Virus record (IMG/VR): IMGVR_UViG_3300041964_000076
Coordinates: 1-64,000 of that record
Length of the DNA: 64,000 nt
Source: a virus
Reading direction: 5' to 3' (one strand)
Positions 37,680 to 46,405 of the stretch are shown here, in pieces (within the stretch, counting starts at the first letter, position 1; each line of letters begins with the position of its first letter). The translations under genes were made by a program, and so were the position numbers. The notes below the pieces were generated by a model. The model was not told where the DNA came from. It searched no databases and saw nothing but the letters and a program-made list of their open reading frames with translations.

Positions 37680-39482
37680 TTTTACTCTGTTGGGGAACTA
37701 CCACTTGGTTCTTGCCCTGCCTTTTTGCCTGCTCATAGCCGCATCAGCAGGCAGCCATCAGTTTCAGCTAGTGTCCTGCCACTCGTTGGATACATTGCAA
37801 CCCCGATCGATGCGTCACCTGCCTAAGCATGGAGCCTCCGTAAGCCAGGTTGATTGCTGAGATTGCCTGTCGCAGTGCCTCAGCTTTGGCGATCGCGCTT
37901 GCCTCTGTGCAATCAACCAAAAGCACCACAATTTCATCGCCCCCTTTGCGTACTGGAACGTCCCCGTTACGGCAGTTATCTAGAAGAACACGCCCGATAT
38001 TCTGAAGCACAAAATCGCCAGCGGCATCGGATACTTCCTTGTTATACTGCCCGAAGCCGTCAGCATCAACGAATAAAAGCGCTAGCTGATAGCTATTGCG
38101 ATCAGCTTTAGCGACTTCACGCGGGAACGTTTCGGCTAGATAAATATTGTTGAAAAGTCCAGTCAGATGATCACGAACTAGCATTTCCTGAGCTGCTTTG
38201 CGATCGCTCAGTGCGCTCAACGCCTGCCCTAACTGTTGCCCCACAATCTCAGCAATCTCGATTTCGACATTGGTCAAGGGACGATCGCGCCTCAAGTGCA
38301 ACACGCCTAGAGTCTGTGTCTCGCGTCCGTAGAGAACAGAGGCACGCATAGATGGGAACCGCTCACAGGTTTGTGTAGATGTTCGCAGACCATTTCAGTT
38401 TCTTGATCCTCGCAGTAATGCACTTTCGCTTCTTTGAGCGATCGGCATTCATTCGGCATGAATCCCGCTTTGCTGCCTGCATCACTGCCCCAACTAAAGC
38501 GCCGCTCTGCGTACGATCGTGAGTTATCAATCAGAAAAGTTCGCCTGCCAGATAGGGGAAGAGTTTGCGACCCGCAACCCGCACAACATCGCCTGCCTCT
38601 TGGTAGGAGTCGCAAAGGTTGAGGCGTACTGATAACTCTGAGATCAAGTTGAGGTTCAAAACCATCAACGAGAGTCGGGTTTCTTTCTCGCGTAACTTTT
38701 CGTTGGCAGCAATCAATTTGCCTTGGGCGATTTGTTGATCGGTCACATCCAGACTAAAACCGCCGATGCATAACTCGTTGGTGTGTGGATCTGTAAACCG
38801 AAACTTGCGGGTGTAATATTCTCGCGGCTGCCCTGTGGCATCTGGCACTACCTCAATAAATTCTGCCTCGCCGTTTTCCGCCACTAGGCGATCGTTCTGC
38901 AAGATTCTCGCTGCCTGTTCCTCATCTTTGAGAAAGTTGGTGTCATTCAGCCCAATCACTGACGATGCGGGTCGTGCGATCGCACGTTCACACGCCGGTT
39001 GAGCCAGATCATGGTCGAGTCACTAGCCCGCTTGCAGTAGATGGGGTAGGGCGATGAATCAATGAATAGATCACGAATGAGCTGATGCTGCTCAAGCCCT
39101 GCCTGATTCGCCTGAGATGATTGAACGAGCGCGATCGCCTGTGCTGCGAAGGGGGCAACCAGAGTGCTGCTACTAGAGAGACGATCGCGGTTACTGCCTT
39201 AGCTCGCTACAGACAGGCTGTACAGGGGCAAGAAGACGGTAATGACCTCGGCAATGTGCGAGATGCCACAGCAGACGATAAAGGCGCAAAACAGCCCAAT
39301 GATTTGATAGAAGCGAAGGGGAACGCCTGCGAGTGAAACAGTTGCCGTGAGTAGTACAGGAGTGAGAGCGGGATAGCGAAGTAGGCGATCGCAATCAGCA
39401 CGTCACTGCCGACTAACGACCAAAGTAGATAGGGATTCCAGTTGAAGCAATAACCGTGAGGCACCCAGGAGAAATGATCCAT
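37680..39482 (-). CDS. Diguanylate cyclase with ethylene-receptor-like sensor, PAS and GAF domains; frameshifted
   Basis: The reading begins at ATG 39482 (MDHFSWVPHGYCFNWNPYLL). The membrane sensor has SDVLIAIAYFAIPLSLLYY (Asp +7 Tyr +11 Pro as in ETR1 Asp25/Tyr32/Pro36) and, after a shift, FIVCCGISHIAEV with the Cys-x-x-x-His copper site of ETR1. PAS: VIGLNDTNFLKDEEQAA ... REYYTRKFRFTDP. GAF: LIDNSRSYAERRFSWGSDAG ... LGVLHLRR. GGDEF: FVDADGFGQYN, I-site RNGD, then RKGGDEIVV (GGDEI). The end is VTASIGVAMYP ... GKNQVVVPQQ. About eight shifts. It would synthesise cyclic di-GMP in response to a membrane signal. Coupled to the EAL gene by TAATG. The exact end is uncertain. Confidence 0.7.
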
Positions 39483-40220
39483 TAGCAACCAGCCGTGGCA
39501 GCACCGTACAAATGCCCTTGCACTAACAGTTGTAAGTTTGGAAAATGCCTTGCCAGAGCGATCGCCCTCGCTTCAATTGCTCCCGATTCCAGATGCTCTA
39601 GCACAATCGGTATGTCACGCCGATGAGCGATCGCCATTGCCCCAAACACAACGCATTCGCGCCAATGGTCGCGGCCATCAGTCGCACGATCGAGCCGTCA
39701 ACTTCAAGAAATCAGGCTCGATCGCCAAGATCGCTGGAATGTTGGCATAACCTACGCCAAAGTCGTCAATGCCGATTGGTAAGCGTAGCTCACGCAGGGC
39801 ACTCAAAACCTGCGTCGAAGGTAACATTAGTGCCTCTGTTTCGGTCACTTCACAGTATAAAAGCCGTGGATTGATGCCGCTCTTGTTGAGTTGCTCCGTC
39901 ATGAAAGACGGAAACTGCAAGTCATTCAAACTTTGCCCACTCAGGTTGATTGCGTGCGGTATAGACGAGTGCTGCAAACGCTCCAGAGTGCCAACTACAG
40001 CAGCGCGATCGATCGCCTTTAGCTGCTCAGGAGTTACGTCATTGATGAATCTTGCCGCCGGGATTATCTCGCCAGACGGCTCCCTCAGTCTGACTAAAAC
40101 CTCAAACACGTAAGGGATTTCAACCCCAATTTTGAAAATGGGCTGACAGTGAAAGATCAGACTACCAGAGTCGATCGCCTGATCAATGCGCGATCGCCAT
40201 TGCATGGATGTGTTCGGCAC
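39482..40220 (-). CDS. EAL-domain cyclic di-GMP phosphodiesterase, one frameshift
   Basis: About 245 residues from GTG 40220 (or ATG 40205). Signature residues: FHCQPIFKI and FEVLVRLREP (EVL in place of EAL), AINLSGQSL (Asn), CEVTETEAL (Glu), GIDDFGVGYANIPAIL (DDFG) and FLKLDGSIVR (Lys). After a shift near 39640 it continues VFGAMAIAHRRDIPIVLEHL ... VQGHLYGAATAG. Most metal and catalytic residues are kept. It would degrade c-di-GMP; it is the upstream partner of the cyclase gene (overlap TAATG), so the two form a make-and-break pair. Confidence 0.8.
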
Positions 40221-40326
40221 AGTGACTAGCGTTCAGGATAAGTCCATCTTAGTCCCTGTGATGGAAGGGGCTGATGTTATGGGGCGATCGACTTCCTTTC
40301 TGTCTCACTTTATTTCTGCTGAAACC

Positions 40327-40356
40327 TTGACAAGGTTATAATCCTTTAGCTATAGT
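40327..40356 (+). promoter_or_regulatory. Sigma70-type promoter before the 98-residue protein
   Basis: TTGACA (40327-40332) and TATAGT (40351-40356) with 18-bp spacing. A GTGG-N6-CCAC dyad (40355-40368) overlaps the -10 and would place a repressor there. The motif ACCACCTAGAG near it recurs in the loop of the terminator at 40688-40738. Confidence 0.6.
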
Positions 40357-40383
40357 GGGTTCAACCACCTAGAGGGCAGACAA

Positions 40384-40680
40384 ATGGATTTAGCTAAATT
40401 TTGCACAGAAGAAAACAAAAGTTTGACCAAGCGTGAAACTGTTTGGCGTGTCCCTTCAGAATACAGCACTGAAATTGAAGCGTACGCACTGTCTCTTGGA
40501 GTTCGCAGATCGGTATCTGGAGAGTTGTTTGTAGCTTCCAGTAAAACAAATCAAAATTTGGGAATTAAAAGCCACGGACGCAACAACGATAAGTATTTTG
40601 TTTTTGCTCCTTACACAAAATCTCAATCAAGTCAGGTGTTACATGCACTTGCTCAAGCTGCAATTGAAGCTAGCAACTAA
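40384..40680 (+). CDS. Small hypothetical protein
   Basis: 98 residues (MDLAKFCTEENKSLTKRETV ... YSTEIEAYALSLGVRRSVSG ... SHGRNNDKYFVFAPYTK). It lies between a good promoter and a strong terminator, thus a single-gene transcript. No family was recognised. Lower GC than its neighbours, a hint of recent acquisition. Confidence 0.55.
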   Translation: MDLAKFCTEENKSLTKRETVWRVPSEYSTEIEAYALSLGVRRSVSGELFVASSKTNQNLGIKSHGRNNDKYFVFAPYTKSQSSQVLHALAQAAIEASN

Positions 40681-40687
40681 ATAAACA

Positions 40688-40738
40688 AAACCCGCGATCG
40701 CATTCTCAAGAACCACCTAGAGTCGCGATCGCGGGTTT
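40688..40738 (+). terminator. Rho-independent-type terminator built from HIP1 sequence
   Basis: AAACCCGCGATCGC (40688-40701) pairs with GCGATCGCGGGTTT (40725-40738): a 14-bp perfect stem, loop of 23, both arms holding a full GCGATCGC, ending in TTT. The palindromic HIP1 also allows each arm to self-pair. It follows the 98-residue gene by 7 bp. Confidence 0.7.
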
Positions 40739-40757
40739 CTTTATGGAGCATAACACG

Positions 40758-40952
40758 ATGCCTAACACCAGAAAAACCGATCGCGACGAAGTGAAGCGTA
40801 ACGCAGGCTTAAGCCTTACTGGGAAGCGAATTGACCAATTAGACAGTGATGCTAAGAAATACGGCTACAAATCGCGTGCGGCATTGCTAGAAGCATTCTT
40901 TGAGCAGCAGTACCCCGCATTCCTCTATCAGTTGATGCTCAACAAGGATTGA
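40758..40952 (+). CDS. RHH/CopG-like small DNA-binding protein
   Basis: 64 residues from ATG 40758 (an ATG at 40743 is the alternative). MPNTRKTDRDEVKRNAGLSL, then TGKRIDQLDSDAKKYGYKSR and AALLEAFFEQ fit the strand-helix-helix pattern of CopG-like regulators. No toxin partner is next to it; possibly a plasmid copy or phage regulator. Confidence 0.5.
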   Translation: MPNTRKTDRDEVKRNAGLSLTGKRIDQLDSDAKKYGYKSRAALLEAFFEQQYPAFLYQLMLNKD

Positions 40953-41070
40953 AAGATTGAAGGGGCGATCGCCCTTCTCACAAATCAAACTGTCCAAACG
41001 TTGCACACTGCCTAGAATAGAAGCAGTGGGGTGTAGCCATTGGCACAATTGTTTGGTGATAACGTCCAAA

Positions 41071-41489
41071 ATGGAAACTCCTAAACCCGAAAAGAAAGAG
41101 CAGTGCTTAGAGGACTCCTTGGCAGACGAAAAGCAGAAAGAGTTGCTTCTGCGTTCGGGACAGTTTTTATTAGTCACTGGAGCGCCGAATATCGCGGCGA
41201 GATCCCTGCCACGCCTGGAGTCGTGCATAACTTATTTGCATGTCCAATCAAACCAGCAGCAGCCAAAATCCTGTTGGCAGAAGGATTTAAGCCTATTGGA
41301 GGCGCATTACCAACCCACACGATTAAGTGCAATACGGCGCTTCTTCGTGACTCGTACAATCCTCGTGGTCTCTTCGATCTCTTTTTTGATCTCTCGGACT
41401 TTCCGCCGAATGATGGACTTTGGATCACGATCGAAACGTGCAAAAGATTGAAAAGCGACTGTTTACCTGCACTGAAAAAGCGTTGCTGA
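41071..41489 (+). CDS. Hypothetical protein, one frameshift
   Basis: From ATG 41071 (METPKPEKKEQCLEDSLADE) the reading shifts near 41165 into a frame with FISHWSAEYRGEIPATPGVV, HNLFACPIKPAAAKILLAEG, PRGLFDLFFDLSDFPP and ends at 41489; about 138 residues. A compact mixed fold is likely. No family was recognised. It precedes the pilin-like gene. Confidence 0.4.
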
Positions 41490-41618
41490 TTCGGTGCAGA
41501 TCTGAAAACGAGTTCCGTGGTGCTGTGATAACGAGACGATCGACATTGCTTGGCTGGATGATGGCAGCCGTTGCTTGGCACTGACGATCGCAGAGTATCG
41601 CAAAAAGGTCGGCATCCA

Positions 41619-42074
41619 ATGAAGCAAACCGCAGGCTTCACCTTGATAGAGCAGTTGTCTGTGATCCTCATCATCACAATTTTGGCAGCGATCGCTCTAC
41701 CTGCATTGTTCAATCAAGTCCGTAAAGCGCAGTCAAAACAGGCGGATGCCGACATTTCAGCAATGAAGACAGAAATCATTGAATGGTATCAGAAGAACGA
41801 TCGCTTCCCACATGATGTGCAACCCAATGTCGCTCCAGAAAACAACAGCGTACCCAGTTTTAAGGTGCAACCAGATACGCCTAACGATAGCCCCTATGAC
41901 TACGATCACCACTGCTTGCAAAAGCCAGAGGATGATTTTAAGACACGGTTTGTACGGGTCGTGTGGTTTGGCTGGGACAAGAAGCGGCAACACAACCACG
42001 AGAACACGACAATTAAAGATGTTGGGGATGATGTTGTGATTACTGTGTCGGAATCTGAACAGTGCCCTCCGTGA
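41619..42074 (+). CDS. Type IV pilin/pseudopilin-like protein
   Basis: 151 residues. MKQTAGFTLIEQLSVILIIT is a class III (prepilin) signal: short basic leader, Gly before Phe, Glu+5, then the hydrophobic helix IITILAAIALPALF. The remainder (KQADADISAMKTEIIEWYQK ... RFVRVVWFGWDKKRQHN) is a PilA/GspG-like periplasmic domain. It would be processed by the host prepilin peptidase. Unusual in a phage region; perhaps alters host pili (phage receptors, DNA uptake) or belongs to a captured locus. No other pilus gene is nearby. Confidence 0.85.
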   Translation: MKQTAGFTLIEQLSVILIITILAAIALPALFNQVRKAQSKQADADISAMKTEIIEWYQKNDRFPHDVQPNVAPENNSVPSFKVQPDTPNDSPYDYDHHCLQKPEDDFKTRFVRVVWFGWDKKRQHNHENTTIKDVGDDVVITVSESEQCPP

Positions 42075-42165
42075 TTGAAGGCTAGAATTGAGGAAGTACA
42101 AGCATTCCATCACAGGGTTCTAGCGTTTACAGCTTAGAAATTGGAGCGACAACCGCCCGAAGACG

Positions 42166-42507
42166 ATGGCATCAAAATTCATTCCAGGGATGCCAGTGCG
42201 TCCTTTGAATCCTTTCAAGATTCCGCCTTGGTTCGGTTGGTATAACGATCAGTGGTGTTTTTACATCTCTACTGAAGCGCAAGCGCCTGACAGAATTGCT
42301 ATACGCCCAAGCATCTTTTTCAAAGATCAGATAGTTATTCACTTGCAAGTCTGCCGCTACGCCCAAGGAGTCTTCCAAAACTTCTTTGCTTGTTGGCAGT
42401 GGGAAGAAGACTTTGAACTGGATAACGATTTGGAAGACAATCAGCAAGCCCTCAGTACTAGCAAGTCCTCAGTATCCGCATTTCTACCACCCTCAAAACT
42501 CAGGTAA
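42166..42507 (+). CDS. Hypothetical protein
   Basis: 113 residues (MASKFIPGMPVRPLNPFKIP ... VIHLQVCRYAQGVFQNFF ... acidic DNDLEDNQQ tail). Aromatic-rich beta core. Orientation as the pilin gene, 90 bp downstream. No family was recognised. Confidence 0.45.
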   Translation: MASKFIPGMPVRPLNPFKIPPWFGWYNDQWCFYISTEAQAPDRIAIRPSIFFKDQIVIHLQVCRYAQGVFQNFFACWQWEEDFELDNDLEDNQQALSTSKSSVSAFLPPSKLR

Positions 42508-42570
42508 TCTCTGCCTGTGTACTCTCTACCTCTAAAGACATAGTAGAGGCATCAGCTTGAGGGGCATGGT

Positions 42571-42696
42571 ATGAAAGGATTTTTGAGTCTGGTGTTGGTC
42601 GGAGCGATGATGCTGCAAGCCCGTGCAGGTGCCCCAGGTCGTCGTATTGGGGGTGGCACCAGGATGCAGGAGGTTAGTCATGTTGACCAGTATTGA
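42571..42696 (+). CDS. Small exported peptide with GGGTR motif
   Basis: 41 residues: hydrophobic leader KGFLSLVLVGAMMLQARA (signal peptide-like), then GAPGRRIGGGTRMQEVSH. The APGRRIGGGTR stretch recalls the N-terminal motif of cyanobacterial DUF928 proteins, so this is a truncated DUF928-like or an independent peptide. GGGGCATGGT precedes the ATG. The following 160 bp to 42858 holds no gene. Confidence 0.4.
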   Translation: MKGFLSLVLVGAMMLQARAGAPGRRIGGGTRMQEVSHVDQY

Positions 42697-42858
42697 TTAT
42701 GTAGCACTCGACCCAGCATTGAGTCCGATCAGCATCTATTAGTTAGGCATCAACGGGGTAGTAGCAAAGGCGATCGACGATGCAACGCCATACCCGACCG
42801 CAGTGGAAGTGCGAACCGTGTTAGAGAATGTTTGAGGGGCATGGATTGTGGTTGGAGC

Positions 42859-43431
42859 TTAACGGCGCTTTGGTGGCTTGAAGAAGTCTTTCTTTTTAAT
42901 CTTCACCATGCGCCCGTCTGGATGGTGCCACACGATGCCTTCAATCTCTCGATCGTTCAAGTATTCTTTAAGCCCTTCAAAATCTGTAGGTACAGCTTCT
43001 TTGATGATCACGCCGTCATGTGGCACTAGCACATGGCTAACAAACTTTTCAGGGTTGCCTTGCACCTTGGGTCCGCACAGTTCATAAGTACCGTTCTTGA
43101 GCGGTTGACTGAAAGCATCAACACCGCGATCGTATGCCTCTCTAAACCATTGATCCTCTTTTCCATCGCCAACGGGTAGCCATCCTGGATGATGCCCTGT
43201 CACTGGATCAGGTTCTTGAGCAGGTTCAAAACCTTCAGGTGGTGTCTTACCTGCTTTTGCGTCGTACCGCTTATACAGTTTACCGTCTCGCATCATGCAA
43301 CAAGTGCCATCAAACTTGCGAGTAGCAACGCCTTCGCCTGCCTGTACCCATTCACTGCCTTCTACGACTTCGTTGCAAACTAGGCGATCGCCGTCATAGT
43401 TACGCTGAAACAAAGAAATGATTTTTTTCAT
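42859..43431 (-). CDS. RNA ligase (DUF5565/Rnl-like nucleotidyltransferase)
   Basis: 190 residues from ATG 43431, with AGGAG six bases upstream. Motif I ATRKFDGTCCMMRDGKLYKR (lysine about 39 as the AMP acceptor), motif III-like GTYELCGPKVQG, motif IV EIEGIVWHHPDG and motif V MVKIKKKDF. Covalent nucleotidyltransferase fold; seals RNA breaks, for instance tRNA nicked by host defence nucleases, as T4 Rnl1 does. The upstream HNH frame runs into this gene only because of an indel; the RBS decides the start. Confidence 0.8.
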   Translation of the reverse strand: MKKIISLFQRNYDGDRLVCNEVVEGSEWVQAGEGVATRKFDGTCCMMRDGKLYKRYDAKAGKTPPEGFEPAQEPDPVTGHHPGWLPVGDGKEDQWFREAYDRGVDAFSQPLKNGTYELCGPKVQGNPEKFVSHVLVPHDGVIIKEAVPTDFEGLKEYLNDREIEGIVWHHPDGRMVKIKKKDFFKPPKRR

Positions 43432-43438
43432 AATTCTC

Positions 43439-43860
43439 CTACCTTTTAGAAACACGTTTGACCGTCCTGGCTTTGCGTTTGCGTGCCGGACGCTTAGAGA
43501 CTTTTTTGCGGGTATCAACGCCGATCGCAGCCTCTTCACAAACCCTGCCTGATTCCGATTTCCTAACTCTGGGTTCTTAGCATTCCATACCCAATTTTGT
43601 GGGGCGTGCGCCTCTTTGTGATGCTTGAGGCAGAGGGGGAAGCAGTCGATTAAGGGGCGTTCACTACCTGCAATGCTTACCCACTTCCCACCGTCCCAGA
43701 CACCGTATCTCACATGATGCACTTGTCTAGCCTTGCATCGGCACAACGTACACTTGCCACCCGTCGCCTGAAATGTGGCAGTGCGTATTGAGTGCCAATT
43801 AGGGGCGTAACGATGGGGGAAGGCTTGTTTGTGCAAGGCGGTGCGATCGCTGCAACTCAT
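43439..43860 (-). CDS. HNH-family protein B
   Basis: About 140 residues from ATG 43860. FPHRYAPNWHSIRTATFQAT, GGKCTLCRCKARQVHHVRYG and CFPLCLKHHKEAHAPQNWVW are an HNH core with zinc cysteines and the HH pair. After a shift near 43515 the end is basic, DTRKKVSKRPARKRKARTVK, with a stop at 43439. About half identical to the HNH protein at 44492-44877. Cuts DNA non-specifically or acts at a nicking step; a role in packaging or homing is possible. Confidence 0.7.
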
Positions 43861-43886
43861 TCAACGTTAACGCAAGCCAACTTGGC

Positions 43887-44279
43887 TTATTCATCTTCCG
43901 TTTTGTCTGCTGCCCCAAAAAAGACATAATCGATCGCCTGTTTAATTAAGCGATCGCCCCTCCTTCTTTCTTCCTGAAGCAAATAGTTAAGGTCGCCATC
44001 TTCGTCAAACGTGGCTGCTAAAATACCAGCTTTTGCTAGCGCAACCTTTAAACCGTAATCCCATCCAGAATTGCCAAAAGGTCGTTTGCCGCTAAAGCCC
44101 TCTCCTTCAGCCCATAACGTAGTCAGCAAGTCGTGCAAGTAGGATCGCACAGTGCCACTGCCATGCTCGTATTCAAGTGGCGCTGCTAACACCGCTTCAA
44201 CCTCAGTCATTGATTCTGCTGATACAACAGGTGGGGCTTTGATGTAACGATCGCCATTGATAATAACTTCGAGTGCCAT
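43887..44279 (-). CDS. Hypothetical phage-type protein
   Basis: 130 residues (MALEVIINGDRYIKAPPVVS ... RSYLHDLLTTLWAEGEGFSG ... GWDYGLKVALAKAGILAATF). The central YLHDLLTTLW ... GWDYG pattern resembles small phage proteins of unknown role. A member of the leftward operon between the two HNH genes. Confidence 0.5.
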   Translation of the reverse strand: MALEVIINGDRYIKAPPVVSAESMTEVEAVLAAPLEYEHGSGTVRSYLHDLLTTLWAEGEGFSGKRPFGNSGWDYGLKVALAKAGILAATFDEDGDLNYLLQEERRRGDRLIKQAIDYVFFGAADKTEDE

Positions 44280-44298
44280 GATTTTTACCTTGTAGTGG

Positions 44299-44490
44299 TT
44301 AACCGCGTTTCTTGATGTATTTGTCGATCGCCTCCATCAATACATCCTTTTCACTTTTGGGCTTTGGCTTGGGCTTATCCAGTAGCAGGCAGAGGGCGAT
44401 AGTAACAGCGACGATGCTGACTGTAATGGTTCCTGCTGGCACTAGAAAGCAAGTCCACTGGAGTTACACAAACAGTAAGCGAAAAGCCAT
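44299..44490 (-). CDS. Small single-span membrane protein, one frameshift
   Basis: From ATG 44490 (MAFRLLFV) a shift near 44465 leads to CFLVPAGTITVSIVAVTIAL plus CLLLDKPKPKPKSEKD and ends at 44299 (KYIKKRG). One transmembrane helix, then a basic cytoplasmic tail. It starts 2 bp after the HNH A stop. Confidence 0.45.
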
Positions 44491-44491
44491 G

Positions 44492-44877
44492 TTAACCACG
44501 TTTACCCAGCTTGGTTCTGTGTTTGCGGGTAGCACGCTTGCGGGCTTTCTTACGGGTGCTAGCGAGGCTTGCAACCGCTCCACAAAGGCGGGTTGATTGT
44601 GATTACCTAACGCTGGATTCTGCTTGTCCCAAACCCAATTCTGTGGTGCATGGGCGAGAGTGTGGCAAGAGTTGCAGAGCGGAAAGACATCAACTAAGGG
44701 GTGCTCCTTGCCAGCAATCGACTGATAGCGCTTACCGTCCCAAAGCCCATAGCGAGCGTGATGTACTTCTTTAGCTCTACCCGCACAAAGGCAGCAGCAA
44801 CCGCCCGTTAATTGCAGTGTCTGCTGTCTGATGCTGCGCCAGTTGGCAGCGTAACGGTGGGGGAAAGATTGACTCAT
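44492..44877 (-). CDS. HNH-family protein A
   Basis: About 128 residues from ATG 44877. FPHRYAANWRSIRQQTLQLT, GGCCCLCAGRAKEVHHARYG and VFPLCNSCHTLAHAPQNWVW show the same HNH layout as protein B. After a shift near 44565 the C-terminus is basic (TRKKARKRATRKHRTKLGKR), stop at 44492. ATGA overlap with the ATPase stop shows coupled translation. Confidence 0.7.
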
Positions 44878-46202
44878 TTCGCCCTCGTCCAGACGGTCAG
44901 ACCTTTGCTGTTGTAGACCGCGATCGCTCGTTCTCTGGCACGCTGAAAGAGGCGACTGGTTGAACCGCGTGGGTAACTCCAGAAAGCCTCCACAAATGCG
45001 GTGGGTGACTTGATGCCGTGGTCTAAGGCAAGGTCTACGATCGCGTGCGCTAGTGCCTCCTCTGATACCCCGTCAATTTGCTCAAATTCGGAGTCCTCCA
45101 AATTGTCAGCACTAGCACTGTAATCTTCAAAGTCCTCGTCCCAAGGGTCTTCTGGGTCGTGCTGAGTCGAATCGGTCAAAGCGTCCGTGCTGCCATCGTG
45201 CTGCGTTGGTGCTAGTCCCAGCCCGGTTCCCAGCGATCGGCTGAACAAATAGAAGCCCATCGGGGCAAGCGTCGTCAGGATCAGGGTTTCATTGAACTCT
45301 TGCCCACGCAAGCCGTCAAGCTGCTCCTGATAGTCCTTTGCCTTTTTGCCTTTAATCTGGTACTGAATGAGATCCTCGATCGAGTCGTAGGCACCTTTAC
45401 GCCCCAACGCCAGGAAGGAGACGCTATCTAGCACGCCCGTATTCCAGCCCCAGTCCTCTACGCGAGAAGTGTGGGAGCTGGCACGGAGGTAGATCTTCTC
45501 AGCCGCCCCTTGCAGCAGAATCCGCTTCGTCTCCCGGCTGAATTGAACGGCTTTCTCTCTGCCCTTTGTCTCCCCTGAGTCATCGTCAGAACAGGTATCA
45601 CGGACGAGGTTGAACTCGTCAATGAAGAGGCTGATGGTTTCGCCCTTGCCGCCATCTTGCCGTCGCCTGAGTTCTGCCAGCAGACGATCGAGCAACCCAA
45701 AAAGATCAGCCACTTTCTCAGGGCTGTTGCAATGGGTATAGGGCACGTTTGCCGCTTGGCAGAAAGCCCGCAAATCTTTGTCGCCCTTGCCGTCGATCGC
45801 ATAGACCGTATGCCCTGCCTGGAGCGCGTAAGCGATGGTTTCGATGAAGAGGGTTGTCTTCCCTGATCTCGTCTTTGATACCAGTGCTATTTGCCCGTCG
45901 AGCGCTGCGATTTCTGCCGCTAGATTCCGATGTGGGGGCAGCGCTGCCACTAGAGCAGGAGCATCTTGCGGCTCAATGTTGTACTGGATCTCTTTGGCTG
46001 TCAGCCGATCGTATAAAACCTTTTGCATTGCCGAGAGGTAGACCGAATCAATATCGTTTTTCAGTCTGCGAGTAGCTTTCAACGTGCGAACAGCAGGGGC
46101 AGAGACAAACTGTACTGCCCACCAGCCCGCGCCAAACAGCGCTGTACGTGATGGGTCGGCGCTGCCCAGAAAGAGTGAGGCGGTGAGCGTTGCCCAACCC
46201 AA
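44874..46202 (-). CDS. FtsK/VirD4-like ATPase of cyanobacterial mobile elements
   Basis: 442 residues from a TTG at 46202; upstream frame without stop allows a longer start. N-terminal hydrophobic helices (LTASLFLGSADP, LFGAGWWAVQFV), then Walker A ALVSKTRSGKTTLF, YAIDGKGDKDLRAFCQAA, Walker B SLFIDEFNLV, sensor-like RASSHTSRVEDWGWNTG and LILTTLAP. The acidic linker and C-terminal winged-helix-like domain (EALAHAIVDLALDHGIKSPT) follow. Membrane-anchored hexameric DNA pump or coupling protein. In cyanobacterial plasmids a similar ATPase occurs near transfer genes; here it may move DNA across the membrane or drive packaging. Confidence 0.75.
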   Translation of the reverse strand: MGWATLTASLFLGSADPSRTALFGAGWWAVQFVSAPAVRTLKATRRLKNDIDSVYLSAMQKVLYDRLTAKEIQYNIEPQDAPALVAALPPHRNLAAEIAALDGQIALVSKTRSGKTTLFIETIAYALQAGHTVYAIDGKGDKDLRAFCQAANVPYTHCNSPEKVADLFGLLDRLLAELRRRQDGGKGETISLFIDEFNLVRDTCSDDDSGETKGREKAVQFSRETKRILLQGAAEKIYLRASSHTSRVEDWGWNTGVLDSVSFLALGRKGAYDSIEDLIQYQIKGKKAKDYQEQLDGLRGQEFNETLILTTLAPMGFYLFSRSLGTGLGLAPTQHDGSTDALTDSTQHDPEDPWDEDFEDYSASADNLEDSEFEQIDGVSEEALAHAIVDLALDHGIKSPTAFVEAFWSYPRGSTSRLFQRARERAIAVYNSKGLTVWTRAK

Positions 46203-46288
46203 AAAGCCAGCTTGCCAGATGACCTTCTGGGAGTGGTCGATCGTGGCTTGCTGGCTTTGATGGGTGACAGGATGAAGTCTTGCACAGG

Positions 46289-46405
46289 TTAGCCCTTGAG
46301 CAGTTGGATAAGTTCTTGGTGGTAGGCAAGGCAGACCCCGATCGCAAGCCAGAACAGCCGATAGCCCACAAAGAAGCGGCTTTCAGGGAATCTTCTGCGC
46401 GGCAT
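46289..46405 (-). CDS. 38-residue membrane peptide
   Basis: MPRRRFPESRFFVGYRLFWL then AIGVCLAYHQELIQLLKG. Basic N-terminus and one hydrophobic helix. Overlaps the end of the upstream membrane gene by 23 bp, so coupled. Part of a run of short membrane proteins before the ATPase. Confidence 0.45.
   Translation of the reverse strand: MPRRRFPESRFFVGYRLFWLAIGVCLAYHQELIQLLKG

Noticed and set aside
41174-41713. Leftward 179-codon frame near the pilin gene
   Set aside because: Antisense to the pilin leader and the preceding hypothetical gene; the pilin signal is unambiguous.
43434-43860. Fusion of HNH and RNA ligase as one 333-residue protein
   Set aside because: The ligase has its own AGGAG and ATG at 43431, and the HNH paralog shows that the HNH frame should end in a basic tail after a shift; the fusion is caused by an indel.
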